Counted from the stretch's first letter, positions 24,935-36,454 are shown. The stretch is 64,000 nt of DNA from Jeotgalibacillus sp. R-1-5s-1 (GCF_004405105.1 NZ_SORW01000012.1:186001-250000); one strand, 5' to 3'. Notes: generated by a model not told the origin, from the letters alone. Made by a program: numbers and translations.

Positions 24935-24967
24935 TAAAAAAACCGGAACTGCTCCAAGCAGTCCCGG
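24935..24967 (-). terminator. intrinsic terminator of gltAB
   Basis: On the minus strand CCGGGACTGCT pairs with AGCAGTTCCGG (one G-T wobble) around TTG, followed by TTTTTTTAA. Confidence 0.88.
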
Positions 24968-24979
24968 CTTTCATTCATC

Positions 24980-26464
<1,485 letters not shown>

Positions 26465-26484
26465 CAAATCCCTCCTTCAGACGT

Positions 26485-29400
26485 TTATTGAGTAACAAGC
26501 GGACGTTTGCTCTCTTCAAATGCTGCCATTTCAGCTTCTTCTTTAGAGGCACCGCTTTGAATCAGTTCGTTAATACGCGTATTGATCTTGAGATAGGCCT
26601 TCGGAATAACGCGGACGAAGTTTTCAGAGTACGTTTCCCAATAAGTCAGGATTCGTTTTCCGTGACCGCTGTCTGTATAATCGACATGTTTTTGGATCAT
26701 GTTGAATACGTCCTTCATTTCCGCTTCATCTGTCAGTTTTTCTACGAGAACCAGCTCTTCGTTACAGCGCTCTCTGAATGTGCCGCTCTCGTCAAAGACG
26801 TAAGCAACTCCACCCGACATACCCGCTGCAAAGTTCCGGCCAGTCTCGCCAAGCACGACAACCGTACCGCCAGTCATATATTCGCAGGCATGATCGCCTA
26901 CTCCTTCTACCACGACATCTACACCACTGTTACGAACACAGAAGCGTTCACCCGCAACACCGTGAATATAGGCTTCACCATCTGACGCACCATAAAAGGC
27001 AACGTTTCCGATGATAATATTCTTTTCAGGCGGGAAGGTGACAACCGGATCCGGGTGCACAATAATCTTACCGCCGGATAGTCCTTTTCCGACGAAATCG
27101 TTGGCGTCCCCGACGAGCCGGAGTGTCATTCCCTTTGGAATAAATGCGCCAAAGCTCTGACCGGCAGATCCTTTAAACGTCAGGTTCACAGTATCTTCAG
27201 GCAGCCCCTCCGCCCCGTAACGACGCGTAATTTCACTGCCAAGCATTGAACCGGTTACGCGGTTAATGTTACGGATGGCCGTTGTGAAGGATACTTTTTC
27301 CCCTTTTTCAATCGCTTTACGGGCAACAGGAATAAGCTCCTGATAATCAAGTGTTTTTTCAAGTCCATGATCCTGATCCTGCTGGTGATAGCGGCCTACT
27401 TTTTCCGGAAGGTCCGGTGAATAAAGCAGTGCTGAGAAGTCGATATCAGCTGCTTTCCAGTGATCAATATCAGGGTTACGCTCAAGGAAATCAGTACGTC
27501 CAATCATCTCATTGATCGTTCTGAAGCCAAGCTCAGCCATGATTTCACGTGTTTCCATGGCGATAAAGCGCATGAAGTTCGCTACGTGTTCAGCATCTCC
27601 CGTGAATTTCTTACGGAGCTCAGGGTTTTGTGTCGCAACCCCAACCGGACACGTATCCAGATGACACACGCGCATCATAATACAGCCAAGTACAACAAGT
27701 GGTGCAGTTGAGAAGCCGTATTCTTCAGCACCAAGCAGCGCTGCCATCACAACATCGCGGCCCGTCATCATTTTTCCGTCTGTTTCAACGACGATACGGT
27801 CACGTAATCCGTTTAACAATAGCGTCTGGTGCGTTTCTGCAAGCCCGATTTCCCACGGAAGCCCCGCGTGTTTCAGACTCGTACGTGGAGCTGCACCCGT
27901 ACCGCCATCGTAACCACTGATGAGGATCAGATCTGCACGTCCTTTCGCAACACCGGCAGCGATTGTTCCTACCCCTACTGCTGAAACGAGCTTTACGCTG
28001 ATTCTTGCACTTGGGTTGGCGTTTTTCAGGTTGTGAATCAGTTCAGCCAGATCCTCAATGGAATAAATATCATGGTGAGGTGGTGGTGAAATCAGTTCCA
28101 CACCTGTTGTAGATCCACGCACTTCCGCGATCCATGGATATACCTTCTTACCAGGAAGGTGTCCACCTTCACCCGGCTTCGCTCCCTGTGCAACCTTAAT
28201 CTGAATTTCATCTGCATTCACCAGGTAATGACTCGTTACACCAAAACGGCCGGATGCCACCTGCTTGATGGAACTGCGGCGGGAATCCCCATTTGAGTCA
28301 GGAGTAAAACGGTCTGGTGATTCTCCACCTTCACCTGAGTTACTTCGTCCGCCGATACGGTTCATCGCAATAGCAAGCGCTTCGTGCGCCTCCTGAGAGA
28401 TGGCACCATAAGACATGGCACCCGTTTTGAAACGGCGGCAGATTGATTCAATCGATTCTACTTCATCAAGAGGGATCGAGTGACCCTTCTTAAAGCGCAG
28501 CAATCCTTTTAATGACTGCAGGTTCGCTTTTTCGTCTGTTAAAAGCTTTGAATATTTCTTAAAAACGTCATAGTCATTTGAACGGCAGGCGTGCTGAAGC
28601 GTGTGAATCGTGCTCGGGTTATACGTATGGTCCTCCCCTTTAGCACGGTACTGATATTCATCACCTGTTTCAAGCGCACGGCTGCCTCCGCGATTCTCGC
28701 GATAAGCTTGCTCATGACGCATTAACACTTCTTTTTCAATCGTATCCATCTTGATTCCGCCAATACGGGATGGTGTACGGGTAAAGTATTTATCCACAAC
28801 TTCAGGATGGATACCGAACGCCTCAAAAATCTGGGCTCCGCGGTAACTCTGAATGGTCGAAATACCAATCTTCGAAAGTACCTTAATGACACCATCTGTT
28901 GCAGCGTTGATGTAGCTTTCAACTGCCTCATCAAATGTCTTATCTGTAATCTCATCGCGTGCAATCAGATCCCGAACCGTTTCAAACGCCAAATAAGGGT
29001 TGATCGCTTCTGCACCGTATCCTAATAACGCAGCAAAGTGGTGCACTTCACGTGGTTCTCCAGATTCGATCAGGATGCTGACCTTCGTACGCGTTCCCTG
29101 ACGGATCAGGTGGTGATGCAGTCCGGAAACCGCGAGCAGGGCAGGAATGGCAGCCTGCGTGCTTGATACACCACGGTCTGAGAGAATGATCAGAACTTTA
29201 CCTTCAGCTACAGCTTGATCTGCTTTTTCAAAAATGGCCTCAAGAGCAGGCTCGAGACTGCCTTCCTTTGCATCAAACAGGGTAGAAAGCGTGACGGGTG
29301 CAAAACCTTGAACGTTTTGCTGTCGCAGCGTTTCAAGCTGTGTATTATTTAAAATCGGCTTTTCAATCCGGATTTTACGGCAGCTTTCAGGACCCGGATC

Positions 29401-31062
29401 CACCAGGTTGCCTTCTGCTCCAATCGTTGTCTCCACCATCGTGATTAATTCCTCACGAATAGCATCGAGGGCAGGGTTTGTGACCTGTGCAAACAGCTGC
29501 TTGAAATAGTTATATAAAAGCTGCGGCTTTTTAGACAGGACCGCAATGGGTGAATCATAGCCCATTGAACCGACCGGGTCTTTGCCTTCTGACACGAGCG
29601 GCTTAATAATTTTATTTAATTCCTCTCGCGTATAACCAAATGCGAGCTGCTGATCTACAAGCTCTTCTCCTGAAATCGCAGGTGCATGCTCAGTTGGCGC
29701 AGGCAGATCCTCCAAATTTTGCAGATTTGTCAGCCACTCTTTATAAGGCTGCTCAGCTGCAATCTGAAGCTTCACTTCTTCATCCGGAATAATTGTTCCT
29801 TTTTCAAGGTCTACAAGCAGAATCTTACCTGGTGCCAGACGCTCCTTGTATTCGATATCATCCGCAAAAATATCAAGTGCTCCAACCTCTGATCCAAGCA
29901 CAATCATGCCACTCTTTGTGACATAGTAACGTGCTGGACGCAGTCCATTTCTATCAAGACACGCACCGATCTGCGTACCATTTGTGAACACTAATGCAGC
30001 GGGACCATCCCATGGTTCCATTAACGTACTGTGATATTGATAAAAATCACGCTTTTCCTCGCGGATCGTCTTATCATTGGACCACGGCTCAGGCACCATC
30101 ATCATTGCAGTATGCGCCAGTGAGCGCCCTGATAAATGCAGGAATTCAAAGGCATTATCAAACATCGAAGAATCACTGCCATCATCATCAATAACCGGCA
30201 GAATCTTCTCAATATCTTTCTCATCAAAATATTCAGACTTACACAGCTTCTCGCGTGCCCTCATCCAGTTCACGTTTCCGCGGAGTGTATTAAATTCCCC
30301 GTTATGAATGGTGTAACGGTTCGGGTGGGATCGCTTCCAGCTTGGGAAGGTGTTGGTACTAAAGCGAGAGTGTACAAGTGCTAATGCGGATTTGAAATCG
30401 GGATGATTTAAGTCAATGTAGAAGGAATCCAGCTGTTCGGGGACAAGCATACCTTTGTAGACGATCGTTTGTGTTGATAAGCTGCACACGTAGATGTCTT
30501 CAAAGCCTTCCATGATCGTAAGCTCGCGTTCGATTCTTCTTCTGATGACAAACAGCTTACGTTCAAAATCCATCCTGTCTTTCAGCGACTCGTCACCTTT
30601 AATAAATACCTGTCTGATGGCCGGCTTTGTTTTCGTTGCCACTTTACCGACAAAAGAGTCATTCAGCGGTACCGGTCTCCAGCCAAGAAACTCCTGACCT
30701 TCTTCGGCAATAATCTGCTCAATCAACTCTTTACTCTTCATGCGTGTTTCATGCTCTTTAGGTAAAAAAACCATCCCGACGCCGTATTCGCCTTCATTCG
30801 GGAGGAATATGTTCTCTTTTTCACATTGTTTTTGAAAAAAGCGATGCGGGATTTGAGTCAGGATTCCGGCTCCATCACCGGTGCTCGTATCAGCTGACTG
30901 TCCTCCACGGTGCTCGAGGTTACAGAGGATATTAATGGCATTCTGGACAATATTATGTGTCTTTTCCCCATTGATATTGGCAATCATCCCAATACCACAA
31001 GCTTCATGTTCCTGCTCAGGGTTATATAAACCCTGCGGAACAGGATAACCAGTCTTCTTCAT
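26485..31062 (-). CDS. gltA: glutamate synthase (NADPH), large subunit
   Basis: A 1525-residue glutamine 2-oxoglutarate aminotransferase alpha subunit. The Ntn glutaminase Cys is at about residue 22 ([14 protein letters not shown]) after a short propeptide. The central and FMN domains follow, with [29 protein letters not shown] and [13 protein letters not shown]. The 3Fe-4S motif is [13 protein letters not shown], and the glycine-rich beta-helix domain closes the chain. The frame is open to 31137, but that start would lie within about 10 nt of the predicted transcription start. ATG 31062 with GAGGGG at 8 nt gives the normal length. Together with gltB it assimilates ammonium into glutamate. 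Confidence 0.96.
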   Translation of the reverse strand: MKKTGYPVPQGLYNPEQEHEACGIGMIANINGEKTHNIVQNAINILCNLEHRGGQSADTSTGDGAGILTQIPHRFFQKQCEKENIFLPNEGEYGVGMVFLPKEHETRMKSKELIEQIIAEEGQEFLGWRPVPLNDSFVGKVATKTKPAIRQVFIKGDESLKDRMDFERKLFVIRRRIERELTIMEGFEDIYVCSLSTQTIVYKGMLVPEQLDSFYIDLNHPDFKSALALVHSRFSTNTFPSWKRSHPNRYTIHNGEFNTLRGNVNWMRAREKLCKSEYFDEKDIEKILPVIDDDGSDSSMFDNAFEFLHLSGRSLAHTAMMMVPEPWSNDKTIREEKRDFYQYHSTLMEPWDGPAALVFTNGTQIGACLDRNGLRPARYYVTKSGMIVLGSEVGALDIFADDIEYKERLAPGKILLVDLEKGTIIPDEEVKLQIAAEQPYKEWLTNLQNLEDLPAPTEHAPAISGEELVDQQLAFGYTREELNKIIKPLVSEGKDPVGSMGYDSPIAVLSKKPQLLYNYFKQLFAQVTNPALDAIREELITMVETTIGAEGNLVDPGPESCRKIRIEKPILNNTQLETLRQQNVQGFAPVTLSTLFDAKEGSLEPALEAIFEKADQAVAEGKVLIILSDRGVSSTQAAIPALLAVSGLHHHLIRQGTRTKVSILIESGEPREVHHFAALLGYGAEAINPYLAFETVRDLIARDEITDKTFDEAVESYINAATDGVIKVLSKIGISTIQSYRGAQIFEAFGIHPEVVDKYFTRTPSRIGGIKMDTIEKEVLMRHEQAYRENRGGSRALETGDEYQYRAKGEDHTYNPSTIHTLQHACRSNDYDVFKKYSKLLTDEKANLQSLKGLLRFKKGHSIPLDEVESIESICRRFKTGAMSYGAISQEAHEALAIAMNRIGGRSNSGEGGESPDRFTPDSNGDSRRSSIKQVASGRFGVTSHYLVNADEIQIKVAQGAKPGEGGHLPGKKVYPWIAEVRGSTTGVELISPPPHHDIYSIEDLAELIHNLKNANPSARISVKLVSAVGVGTIAAGVAKGRADLILISGYDGGTGAAPRTSLKHAGLPWEIGLAETHQTLLLNGLRDRIVVETDGKMMTGRDVVMAALLGAEEYGFSTAPLVVLGCIMMRVCHLDTCPVGVATQNPELRKKFTGDAEHVANFMRFIAMETREIMAELGFRTINEMIGRTDFLERNPDIDHWKAADIDFSALLYSPDLPEKVGRYHQQDQDHGLEKTLDYQELIPVARKAIEKGEKVSFTTAIRNINRVTGSMLGSEITRRYGAEGLPEDTVNLTFKGSAGQSFGAFIPKGMTLRLVGDANDFVGKGLSGGKIIVHPDPVVTFPPEKNIIIGNVAFYGASDGEAYIHGVAGERFCVRNSGVDVVVEGVGDHACEYMTGGTVVVLGETGRNFAAGMSGGVAYVFDESGTFRERCNEELVLVEKLTDEAEMKDVFNMIQKHVDYTDSGHGKRILTYWETYSENFVRVIPKAYLKINTRINELIQSGASKEEAEMAAFEESKRPLVTQ

Positions 31063-31154
31063 CAAAACGTCCCCTCTCTTTTTTAAAATGTGAAAGTCGT
31101 TCTTCAACATCGTGAAGAGGGTCATACGCCCGTACATACTTTCATTTTCGAACT

Positions 31155-31183
31155 AGTATATCATGAAAATTGCATTCACATAA
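31155..31183 (-). promoter_or_regulatory. probable gltAB promoter
   Basis: On the minus strand TTATGT and TATACT are separated by 17 bp. The poor -35 is typical of an activator-dependent promoter; in Bacillus subtilis gltAB needs GltC, but no gltC gene is seen here. Confidence 0.5.
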
Positions 31184-31228
31184 AATTCTGATAACAAATT
31201 TTCTTGCATCTTTATTTATTTTTATGAA

Positions 31229-31242
31229 TGAAAACGCTATCA
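31229..31242. promoter_or_regulatory. CcpA cre site upstream of gltAB
   Basis: TGAAAACGCTATCA matches the cre consensus TGWAANCGNTNWCA at every position. It lies about 70 bp upstream of the predicted -10. Confidence 0.7.
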
Positions 31243-31360
31243 TTTAAGGCTTTTTATCTTCCATGACGGCGTTAGATTCATTGATTTTATAAGGTTTTTA
31301 TTAAATAGGATAAGAAATTCAGAAAAAAGTAGAATTTTTTATAAAAAATCATTTTTCAGA

Positions 31361-31415
31361 ACAAAAAACAGCTCCCCTCCACAAAGACTTCTGCCTTAAT
31401 GTGGAAAGGAACTGG
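31361..31415 (-). terminator. probable terminator of the DUF4956 gene
   Basis: On the minus strand CAGTTCC-TCCACA pairs imperfectly with TGTGGAGGGGAGCTG, followed by TTTTTTG. Confidence 0.65.
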
Positions 31416-31424
31416 TTGATCCTG

Positions 31425-32090
31425 TTATTCTGCAGCCTGCAGATAGGACAGTGAAACTTTCAAATTGGCATTTTTTTCTCTCAGCTGATCAAGCAATTCC
31501 TGATCCTTCGTTTCCTCTTTACTGCGAATGGAAAAAGTATACTGAATCATCGTTCCAAGATTCGTTGTCTCAATCTGCCTCAGCTCATAACGGTGTGTAT
31601 ATTTTGCAAGAATGTCATTGAACATCTCTTCATGATTCAGATTTTCAGGAACGGTTACTTTGAGAATCTGCGTATCCTTCCCTTTACCGTAATCAAATTT
31701 ATATAAAAGATAGAAAATAATACTCGCAAATACCGTCAGCATAAGGGCTAGTCCGATCTGGTATAGGCCGCACGTCATCCCGACGCAGAGCCCAAAAAAG
31801 ATGTACGCAATATCCTTCGCGTTTGTCACAGCACTTCTGAAACGGATTAAAGAAAATACCGCAAACAGTCCAAACGCAACACCTGCATTCCCACTTACCA
31901 CATTCATCACAACAGAAACGACCACACTCATCATGATGATCGTATGCACAAACGCCTGTGAATAACGCTCTCCTGTGAACGTAATCTGATAGCTTAACGC
32001 TGCAGCTGATGCCATTGCACCAAATGTCATCCAGAAGGAAGCATTGTCTGCCGGTCCAAACGTAAATAGCTGATTAATCTGATCCATCAT
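31425..32090 (-). CDS. DUF4956-type membrane protein
   Basis: A 221-residue protein with about four spans in the first 140 residues, then a soluble alpha/beta domain with a ferredoxin-like feel (ILKVTVPENLNHEEMFNDIL, MIQYTFSIRSKEE). The pattern SGNAGVAFGLFAVFSLIRFRSAVTNAKDIAYIFFGLCVGM is characteristic of DUF4956. The start at 32090 is chosen because AGGGG lies 7 nt before it and it forms a 4-nt ATGA overlap with the VTC-domain gene. DUF4956 genes commonly sit next to VTC-domain genes; their joint function is not established to my knowledge. Confidence 0.85.
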   Translation of the reverse strand: MMDQINQLFTFGPADNASFWMTFGAMASAAALSYQITFTGERYSQAFVHTIIMMSVVVSVVMNVVSGNAGVAFGLFAVFSLIRFRSAVTNAKDIAYIFFGLCVGMTCGLYQIGLALMLTVFASIIFYLLYKFDYGKGKDTQILKVTVPENLNHEEMFNDILAKYTHRYELRQIETTNLGTMIQYTFSIRSKEETKDQELLDQLREKNANLKVSLSYLQAAE

Positions 32091-32854
32091 GATGAAACCC
32101 CTCCAATTTGTGTCGTTTCTCTCGTCCAATACCCCGGAATCCGGTCTCCTTTTAACAGTTCAAGGCTCGTACAGAATTTCGAGGCGCTCCGCTGTTCACA
32201 CTCAAGCTCCTGTAATAGTCTCGTCAGCCAAAGAGGCACACTGTGCGTGACCTTCACTTCGAGCACGACGAGGTCAGAATCGATAAAATGAGCGCCGTGA
32301 GGTCCATGCTCAATTCGCAAATCATCATTCCTGCATCGAAGATTCAAATCAAATGTCACTCGGAGATCCGCATCCCACGTACAGTGAAAAGCATGCCGGT
32401 CGTAACTTACAACCATTTCCGGACGCAGCCGGTACAGCTTCTTAAAATGGTCAATCTCTTTAAACACCTGCCAGTTCGACGTTTGAACATCGCTCAATGA
32501 CTGGAGACTTCTTCTCTCCAGATACCGGTAAGCATCTTTAAGCGGCAGCACCATCCTCCGTTTATTCACAACATTATTGTGCTTTTGCTTCACTTCAAAA
32601 AACGATGTTCCATCAATATCCGTATCATCGTAAATACGCAGACGCAGCTTCTGTCTGAAACGGAGTTTATTTTTTGTCTCAAAATATATCCGCTGCTCAG
32701 GCGTATCAAAATAAAGACTTGTCACCGTATAACGCCCATCAATCCCATTTTTGTCTGCCCGCATATATGGCGACATTTTTTCCACTAAAGATAAGTATTG
32801 CTGCTTCGTAATTAAGTATTTTTGCTCGCGCCTGCTGAAGATCTCAATGGCCAT
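32087..32854 (-). CDS. VTC-domain protein (polyphosphate polymerase-like)
   Basis: A 255-residue protein with the CYTH/TTM-type tunnel fold implied by the VTC domain. It has FSRREQKYLITKQQYLSL, TSLYFDTPEQRIYFETKN, RFRQKLRLRIYDDTD, FFEVKQKHNNVVNKRRM, VSYDRHAFH and VVLEVKV. The paired basic (KLRLR, KQKH) and acidic (EVK) residues match the nucleotide- and metal-binding rim. In yeast Vtc4 this domain makes polyphosphate from ATP, but bacterial members are uncharacterised. It overlaps the DUF4956 gene, so the products probably act together at the membrane. Confidence 0.85.
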   Translation of the reverse strand: MAIEIFSRREQKYLITKQQYLSLVEKMSPYMRADKNGIDGRYTVTSLYFDTPEQRIYFETKNKLRFRQKLRLRIYDDTDIDGTSFFEVKQKHNNVVNKRRMVLPLKDAYRYLERRSLQSLSDVQTSNWQVFKEIDHFKKLYRLRPEMVVSYDRHAFHCTWDADLRVTFDLNLRCRNDDLRIEHGPHGAHFIDSDLVVLEVKVTHSVPLWLTRLLQELECEQRSASKFCTSLELLKGDRIPGYWTRETTQIGGVSS

Positions 32855-33057
32855 ACTCTTCTCCTCCTTCTCTCCGGAACCCCTTCCGAAATCGATCTGA
32901 TCGCTTTTAACGATTAATCACATCATAATTGACTAATCTGAAAGCCTCCTGAGAGAATTATTAGAAAAGGATGAGAAATCCTTTATCCAATCAAAGCACG
33001 TAAAAAGCGATCTGCGCTGAAACATGGTACGATAAAAAGAAAACGGAGGGACTACAT

Positions 33058-33525
33058 ATGAATACGGTATATGATTTCGCAGTACGAAAAACAAACGGAG
33101 ACCTGATTTCCCTGGACGCCTACAAGGGAAAACCACTGCTGATTGTCAACACAGCCAGCAAATGCGGATATACACCACAATTTAAAGGGCTCCAGGAGTT
33201 GCACCAAAAATATTCCGCTGAAGGATTAACTGTGCTCGGTTTCCCATGCAGCCAATTTGCCAACCAGGAATTCGAGGATATTCAGGAAACAACTGAATTC
33301 TGCGAAGTAAATTACGGGGTAACCTTTCCGCTTATGGCAAAAGTGGATGTGAACGGAGATCATGCTGAACCACTGTTTAACTTTCTGAAGGATGAAAACG
33401 GCGGGGAAATCAAATGGAATTTCACCAAATTCCTGATCAACCGTGATGGACACGTTGAAGCGCGATATGAACCTGCGATTGAGCCGGCTGAGATCGGCGG
33501 AGATATTGAGAAAGTACTTGTGTAA
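33058..33525 (+). CDS. glutathione peroxidase-family thiol peroxidase
   Basis: A 155-residue thioredoxin-fold peroxidase. The peroxidatic Cys is in NTASKCGYTPQ and a second Cys in GFPCSQFANQEF. WNFTKFLINRDG supplies the conserved Trp and Asn. The usual FPCNQF reads FPCSQF here, a mild departure. Bacterial members of this Cys-type family normally use thioredoxin rather than glutathione. CGGAGG precedes the ATG. It is monocistronic with a strong terminator. Confidence 0.93.
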   Translation: MNTVYDFAVRKTNGDLISLDAYKGKPLLIVNTASKCGYTPQFKGLQELHQKYSAEGLTVLGFPCSQFANQEFEDIQETTEFCEVNYGVTFPLMAKVDVNGDHAEPLFNFLKDENGGEIKWNFTKFLINRDGHVEARYEPAIEPAEIGGDIEKVLV

Positions 33526-33529
33526 ATGA

Positions 33530-33567
33530 AACCAGCTGAGAGCAGGGCTCTCAGCTGGTTTTGTTTT
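33530..33567 (+). terminator. intrinsic terminator of the peroxidase gene
   Basis: A 14-bp perfect stem (AACCAGCTGAGAGC with its complement) around AGG, then TTGTTTT. Confidence 0.92.
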
Positions 33568-33694
33568 GGGGTGGAGATTGGGTTTTTATTTTTTTATTTT
33601 GAATTAACGCGGACAAGCCAGTCTGCGTACCATACACGCGGGTAGGGGGGATAGCCGGCTACTAAGTTGCTGCGCGAGATAGTCCAAATGTCAC

Positions 33695-33812
33695 TGAACT
33701 CACGAACTTTCGCGCAAGCTCACAAACTCTTAAGCTAAACTCACAAATCCATCCCACAACCTCACGAATTCCACATCTAACCTCACAAACTCTCAGCCTA
33801 ACCTCACGTTAC
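33695..33812 (+). repeat. degenerate 21-bp array, CTCACRAA core (array 5)
   Basis: CTCAC cores start at 33699, 33719, 33740, 33761, 33782 and 33803, with steps of 20, 21, 21, 21 and 21 bp. The consensus AACCTCACRAAYT is the same family as arrays 1 and 2. It lies between the convergent peroxidase and phosphodiesterase genes, with the last unit running up to the stop codon. Confidence 0.78.
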
Positions 33813-34657
33813 TCCTCCGCCACCTGAATCTCAGGCTCAACCGGCCATCTTGAAAAGTCCGTAATAATGCCATCTACGCCATACAAAACTGCTTTTTGAA
33901 TCAGTCTCTTATCTTTTTTCGACCATACAAGCACTTTTCCGTCACGTTCATGTACTTCATTTACCGTGCGGCGCGTGACAAATGAAATATTGAAATTAAT
34001 ATAATCAGCAAATGACGTCAGTTCATCCAGCTTACCAGGTGATACCGGGACAAATGAGGCTTTCATGAGAACGGCAATCTGTAAATCCGGGTCCAGTTCA
34101 TGGATGCGTTTCATTGTGTCAATATCAAAGGATTGTACGATGATACTTTCTGTAGAGGGATATTGGGAGAGGAGTTCCACAACCTTCTCTTCTATGCCTG
34201 GATAAAGCGCGGGGTGTTTAATCTCAATCACCAGACCGATTTGTCCATAAAAGGCTTCCAATAGTTCATCCAGCGTCATGACGGGCTCTCCAAAAAAGTC
34301 AGGGTGAAAATGTGAGCCTGCTTCGAGCTCTTTAATCTGTTCCAACGTCAGATCTCTGATTAAACCGCTGCCGTTGGTCGTTCGGTCAACGGATTCATCA
34401 TGCATGATGATCAATTCACCGTCCTTAGACATGTGAACATCCGCTTCCAGAAAATCTGCTCCAAACTCCAGGCCTTTTTGGAAAGCAGCCATTGTATTTT
34501 CAGGTGCATAACTGGCCGCTCCTCTATGAGCTACTGCTACCATTCCTTCCAGGTCGATATCAGCAGCCGGTTGATACACATATCCTGCCGTAAACATTAA
34601 ACACAGACTCAGAAGCCCCGCTAATAAAAATCGCCTTCGTTTCCAGTGAGGTTTCAT
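33809..34657 (-). CDS. glycerophosphodiester phosphodiesterase, secreted or membrane-anchored
   Basis: A 282-residue TIM-barrel hydrolase. Residues 1-28 are a signal sequence or anchor (KPHWKRRRFLLAGLLSLCLMF). Catalytic features follow: VAHRGAASYAPENTMAAF (His, Arg, Glu), FLEADVHMSKDGELIIMHDESVDRTTNGSG (Asp and second His), then LVIEIKHP and GIITDFS. It cleaves glycerophosphodiesters, from lipids or wall teichoic acid, to glycerol-3-phosphate outside the membrane. Monocistronic as seen. Confidence 0.92.
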   Translation of the reverse strand: MKPHWKRRRFLLAGLLSLCLMFTAGYVYQPAADIDLEGMVAVAHRGAASYAPENTMAAFQKGLEFGADFLEADVHMSKDGELIIMHDESVDRTTNGSGLIRDLTLEQIKELEAGSHFHPDFFGEPVMTLDELLEAFYGQIGLVIEIKHPALYPGIEEKVVELLSQYPSTESIIVQSFDIDTMKRIHELDPDLQIAVLMKASFVPVSPGKLDELTSFADYINFNISFVTRRTVNEVHERDGKVLVWSKKDKRLIQKAVLYGVDGIITDFSRWPVEPEIQVAEE

Positions 34658-34800
34658 CTGCCATCACCATCCACCTCTCCTATATTCAGAATTTTCTTTC
34701 TATATACTATTCTATCATACTTCAGGATGGTGCGGGGGGTATATTGTTTTTTAAATAAGTAAAAATTTCAGTGCTTAATAGGCAGGGCTATTCTCACAAC

Positions 34801-34915
34801 TTTGAGAAAGGGCGTAACTATCTTACGAAACGGTCTCAAAATTATCCGAAAGAATGTACGTATTTTGCGAAACGATCCCAAAATCCTGCGAAACAGCCAC
34901 AAAATCTTACGAACC
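34801..34915 (+). repeat. degenerate 21-bp array, CGAAAC core (array 6)
   Basis: CGAAA cores begin at 34826, 34847, 34868, 34889 and 34910, exactly 21 bp apart, with a degenerate AGAAA unit at 34805. A second conserved block, CAAAAT, follows most cores at a fixed offset of about 11 bp. Because 21 bp is seven codons, an open frame on the minus strand shows a spurious seven-residue FRKI-type repeat. Confidence 0.85.
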
Positions 34916-34963
34916 ATTCCTACCACATAAAAAAGAATCCGGCTCCCAGGCCGGATTCTCATA

Positions 34964-35956
34964 TTATTCAATCGTAAATGCGATTTTTCCAAGTTGCTCC
35001 GCTTTATCAATCCGCTCAAATGCGGCCTTGAAATCATTTAGCGGATACACTTGATCCATAACCGGCTTGATGCCATGCTCCTCAATAAACGCAATCATCT
35101 GGTCCAGTTCTTCTGCGCTTCCCATGGTGGAGCCTAGCAGATTTTGCTGACCGTAGAACAGCTCGCGCAGGTTGATGGTGACTTCATCACCTGCTGATGC
35201 GCCAAACGTTACGATGGTCCCGCCTTTTTTAAGCTGTTTCAGTGACTTATTGAAGGTTGCAGCTCCTACGCATTCAATGACCAGGTCCATCTTCAGACCA
35301 TCAAGCTCCCCGTCCCAGTCAGATCCGCTGTCGAGTGCATGGTCTGCTCCAAGCTCAAGTGCTTTTTGTCGCTTTTCCTCAGAACGTGACGTGACATACA
35401 CGGTTGCTCCGGCAGCTTTAGCGAATTGCAGAAGGAAAGTTGCGACACCGCTTCCGATTCCGGGAATCAGTACATTCATTCCCTCCTTCAGTTGACCTCT
35501 TGTAAACAGGGCGCGATAGGCGGTGAGACCGGCCAATGCCAGAACACCTGCTTCCTCCCATGATAAATGGGCAGGTTTTTTCACTGCATTTTCAGCCGGG
35601 ACGACGATGGATTCTGCAAAAGTTCCGTGGAACGGCAAACCAACAATTTCAAAGCCCTCCGGAGGTGCAGCACTGTTATCTTTCCAGCCAAGACCCGGAT
35701 TAATGATGACTTCATCCCCTGTCTGCACATCCGTTACGCCTTCTCCGACCTCTTCAATAACGCCCGCTCCATCGGATCCGACTACAAGTGGCGGGTCGGA
35801 TGGGCTATGGCGATGCAGGACAAATAAGTCGCGGTGATTCAGTCCTGCTGTTTTAAGCTTCACGCGCACCTCTCCTGCTTTTAGTGGTGGCGCATCAAGC
35901 TCACCGTATGTAAGTCCTTCCATTCCTGCTTTTCCTTCGTGATAGACAGCTTTCAT
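34964..35956 (-). CDS. medium-chain dehydrogenase/quinone oxidoreductase-like protein
   Basis: A 330-residue zinc-independent-looking MDR enzyme. The N-terminal GroES-like domain has AGLNHRDLFVLHRH, VVGSDGAGVIEEVGEGV and GDEVIINPGLGW. The Rossmann domain has LIPGIGSGVATFLLQFAKAAGATVYVTSRSEEK and IECVGAATFNKSLKQLKKGGTIVTFGA. The catalytic Cys of zinc alcohol dehydrogenases and the four-Cys structural lobe are absent, so a quinone or enone reductase role is more likely than alcohol oxidation. The start at 35956 has GGGGA at 7 nt; an ATG two codons upstream is too close to it. Confidence 0.86.
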   Translation of the reverse strand: MKAVYHEGKAGMEGLTYGELDAPPLKAGEVRVKLKTAGLNHRDLFVLHRHSPSDPPLVVGSDGAGVIEEVGEGVTDVQTGDEVIINPGLGWKDNSAAPPEGFEIVGLPFHGTFAESIVVPAENAVKKPAHLSWEEAGVLALAGLTAYRALFTRGQLKEGMNVLIPGIGSGVATFLLQFAKAAGATVYVTSRSEEKRQKALELGADHALDSGSDWDGELDGLKMDLVIECVGAATFNKSLKQLKKGGTIVTFGASAGDEVTINLRELFYGQQNLLGSTMGSAEELDQMIAFIEEHGIKPVMDQVYPLNDFKAAFERIDKAEQLGKIAFTIE

Positions 35957-35988
35957 GCTCATTCCCCTTTCATCTGTTTTAAAAAAGC

Positions 35989-36435
35989 TTACAGGTCTTC
36001 TGCTTCAACCGTCAAACATTCCTTCCCGCGCCGGATGACTGACTTACCATTTGAGAACCGGTAAGGGCCTCCTTTTCCATCAACGGTCATCACGAGCAGC
36101 TGACCTGTCCCATGATTCAGTTCAATTAAATCAAACTCAGGTTCAAGCGGTGGGACCGTTTCTTCTCTGACACGGGTGGCGAAGCTTTCCACGTCCAGGT
36201 TTTCAGGTACGCCTAATATGGTTTTACCATGCCCCCTGACACGATCTGCTATACCAAACACAACGCTACCTCCGCCTCCGTTTGCCATACAGATCGCATA
36301 CTCCACCATCTTTCGGATATTGTCTTCAGTCTTCTGTCCCCATTGCTTAAAGTCCAGATCCTGACCTTCAAAATCATCCGCTATATGTGTATCAAGCCGT
36401 CCAATCATCTGCATAATCTGGTGAATTGATTTCAT
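35989..36435 (-). CDS. stand-alone AlbA_2/Schlafen-like putative DNA-binding domain protein
   Basis: A 148-residue protein covering only an AlbA_2-type domain: DFEGQDLDFKQWG (the conserved Glu-x-x-x-Asp-Phe-Lys-like start), ICMANGGGGSVVFGIADRVRGHGKTILG, and a late strand with GKSVIRRGKECLTVEAEDL. In most proteins this domain is fused to a long C-terminal winged-helix part, which is missing here. The frame ends cleanly in front of the oxidoreductase gene with no sign of a remnant. ATG 36435 with GAGGGTGGTCAGA upstream is chosen over an earlier in-frame start. Confidence 0.75.
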   Translation of the reverse strand: MKSIHQIMQMIGRLDTHIADDFEGQDLDFKQWGQKTEDNIRKMVEYAICMANGGGGSVVFGIADRVRGHGKTILGVPENLDVESFATRVREETVPPLEPEFDLIELNHGTGQLLVMTVDGKGGPYRFSNGKSVIRRGKECLTVEAEDL

Positions 36436-36454
36436 TCTGACCACCCTCAACCGA

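Noticed and set aside
26485-31137. Translation of gltA from the most upstream in-frame start at 31137
   Set aside because: It lies only about 10 nt from the predicted transcription start and would add 25 residues before the normal propeptide. ATG 31062 has a proper ribosome binding site.
34768-35037. Minus-strand frame of 89 codons with a seven-residue FRKI-like repeat
   Set aside because: The periodicity comes from the 21-bp array (seven codons), and the frame runs into the oxidoreductase gene. It is a by-product of the array.
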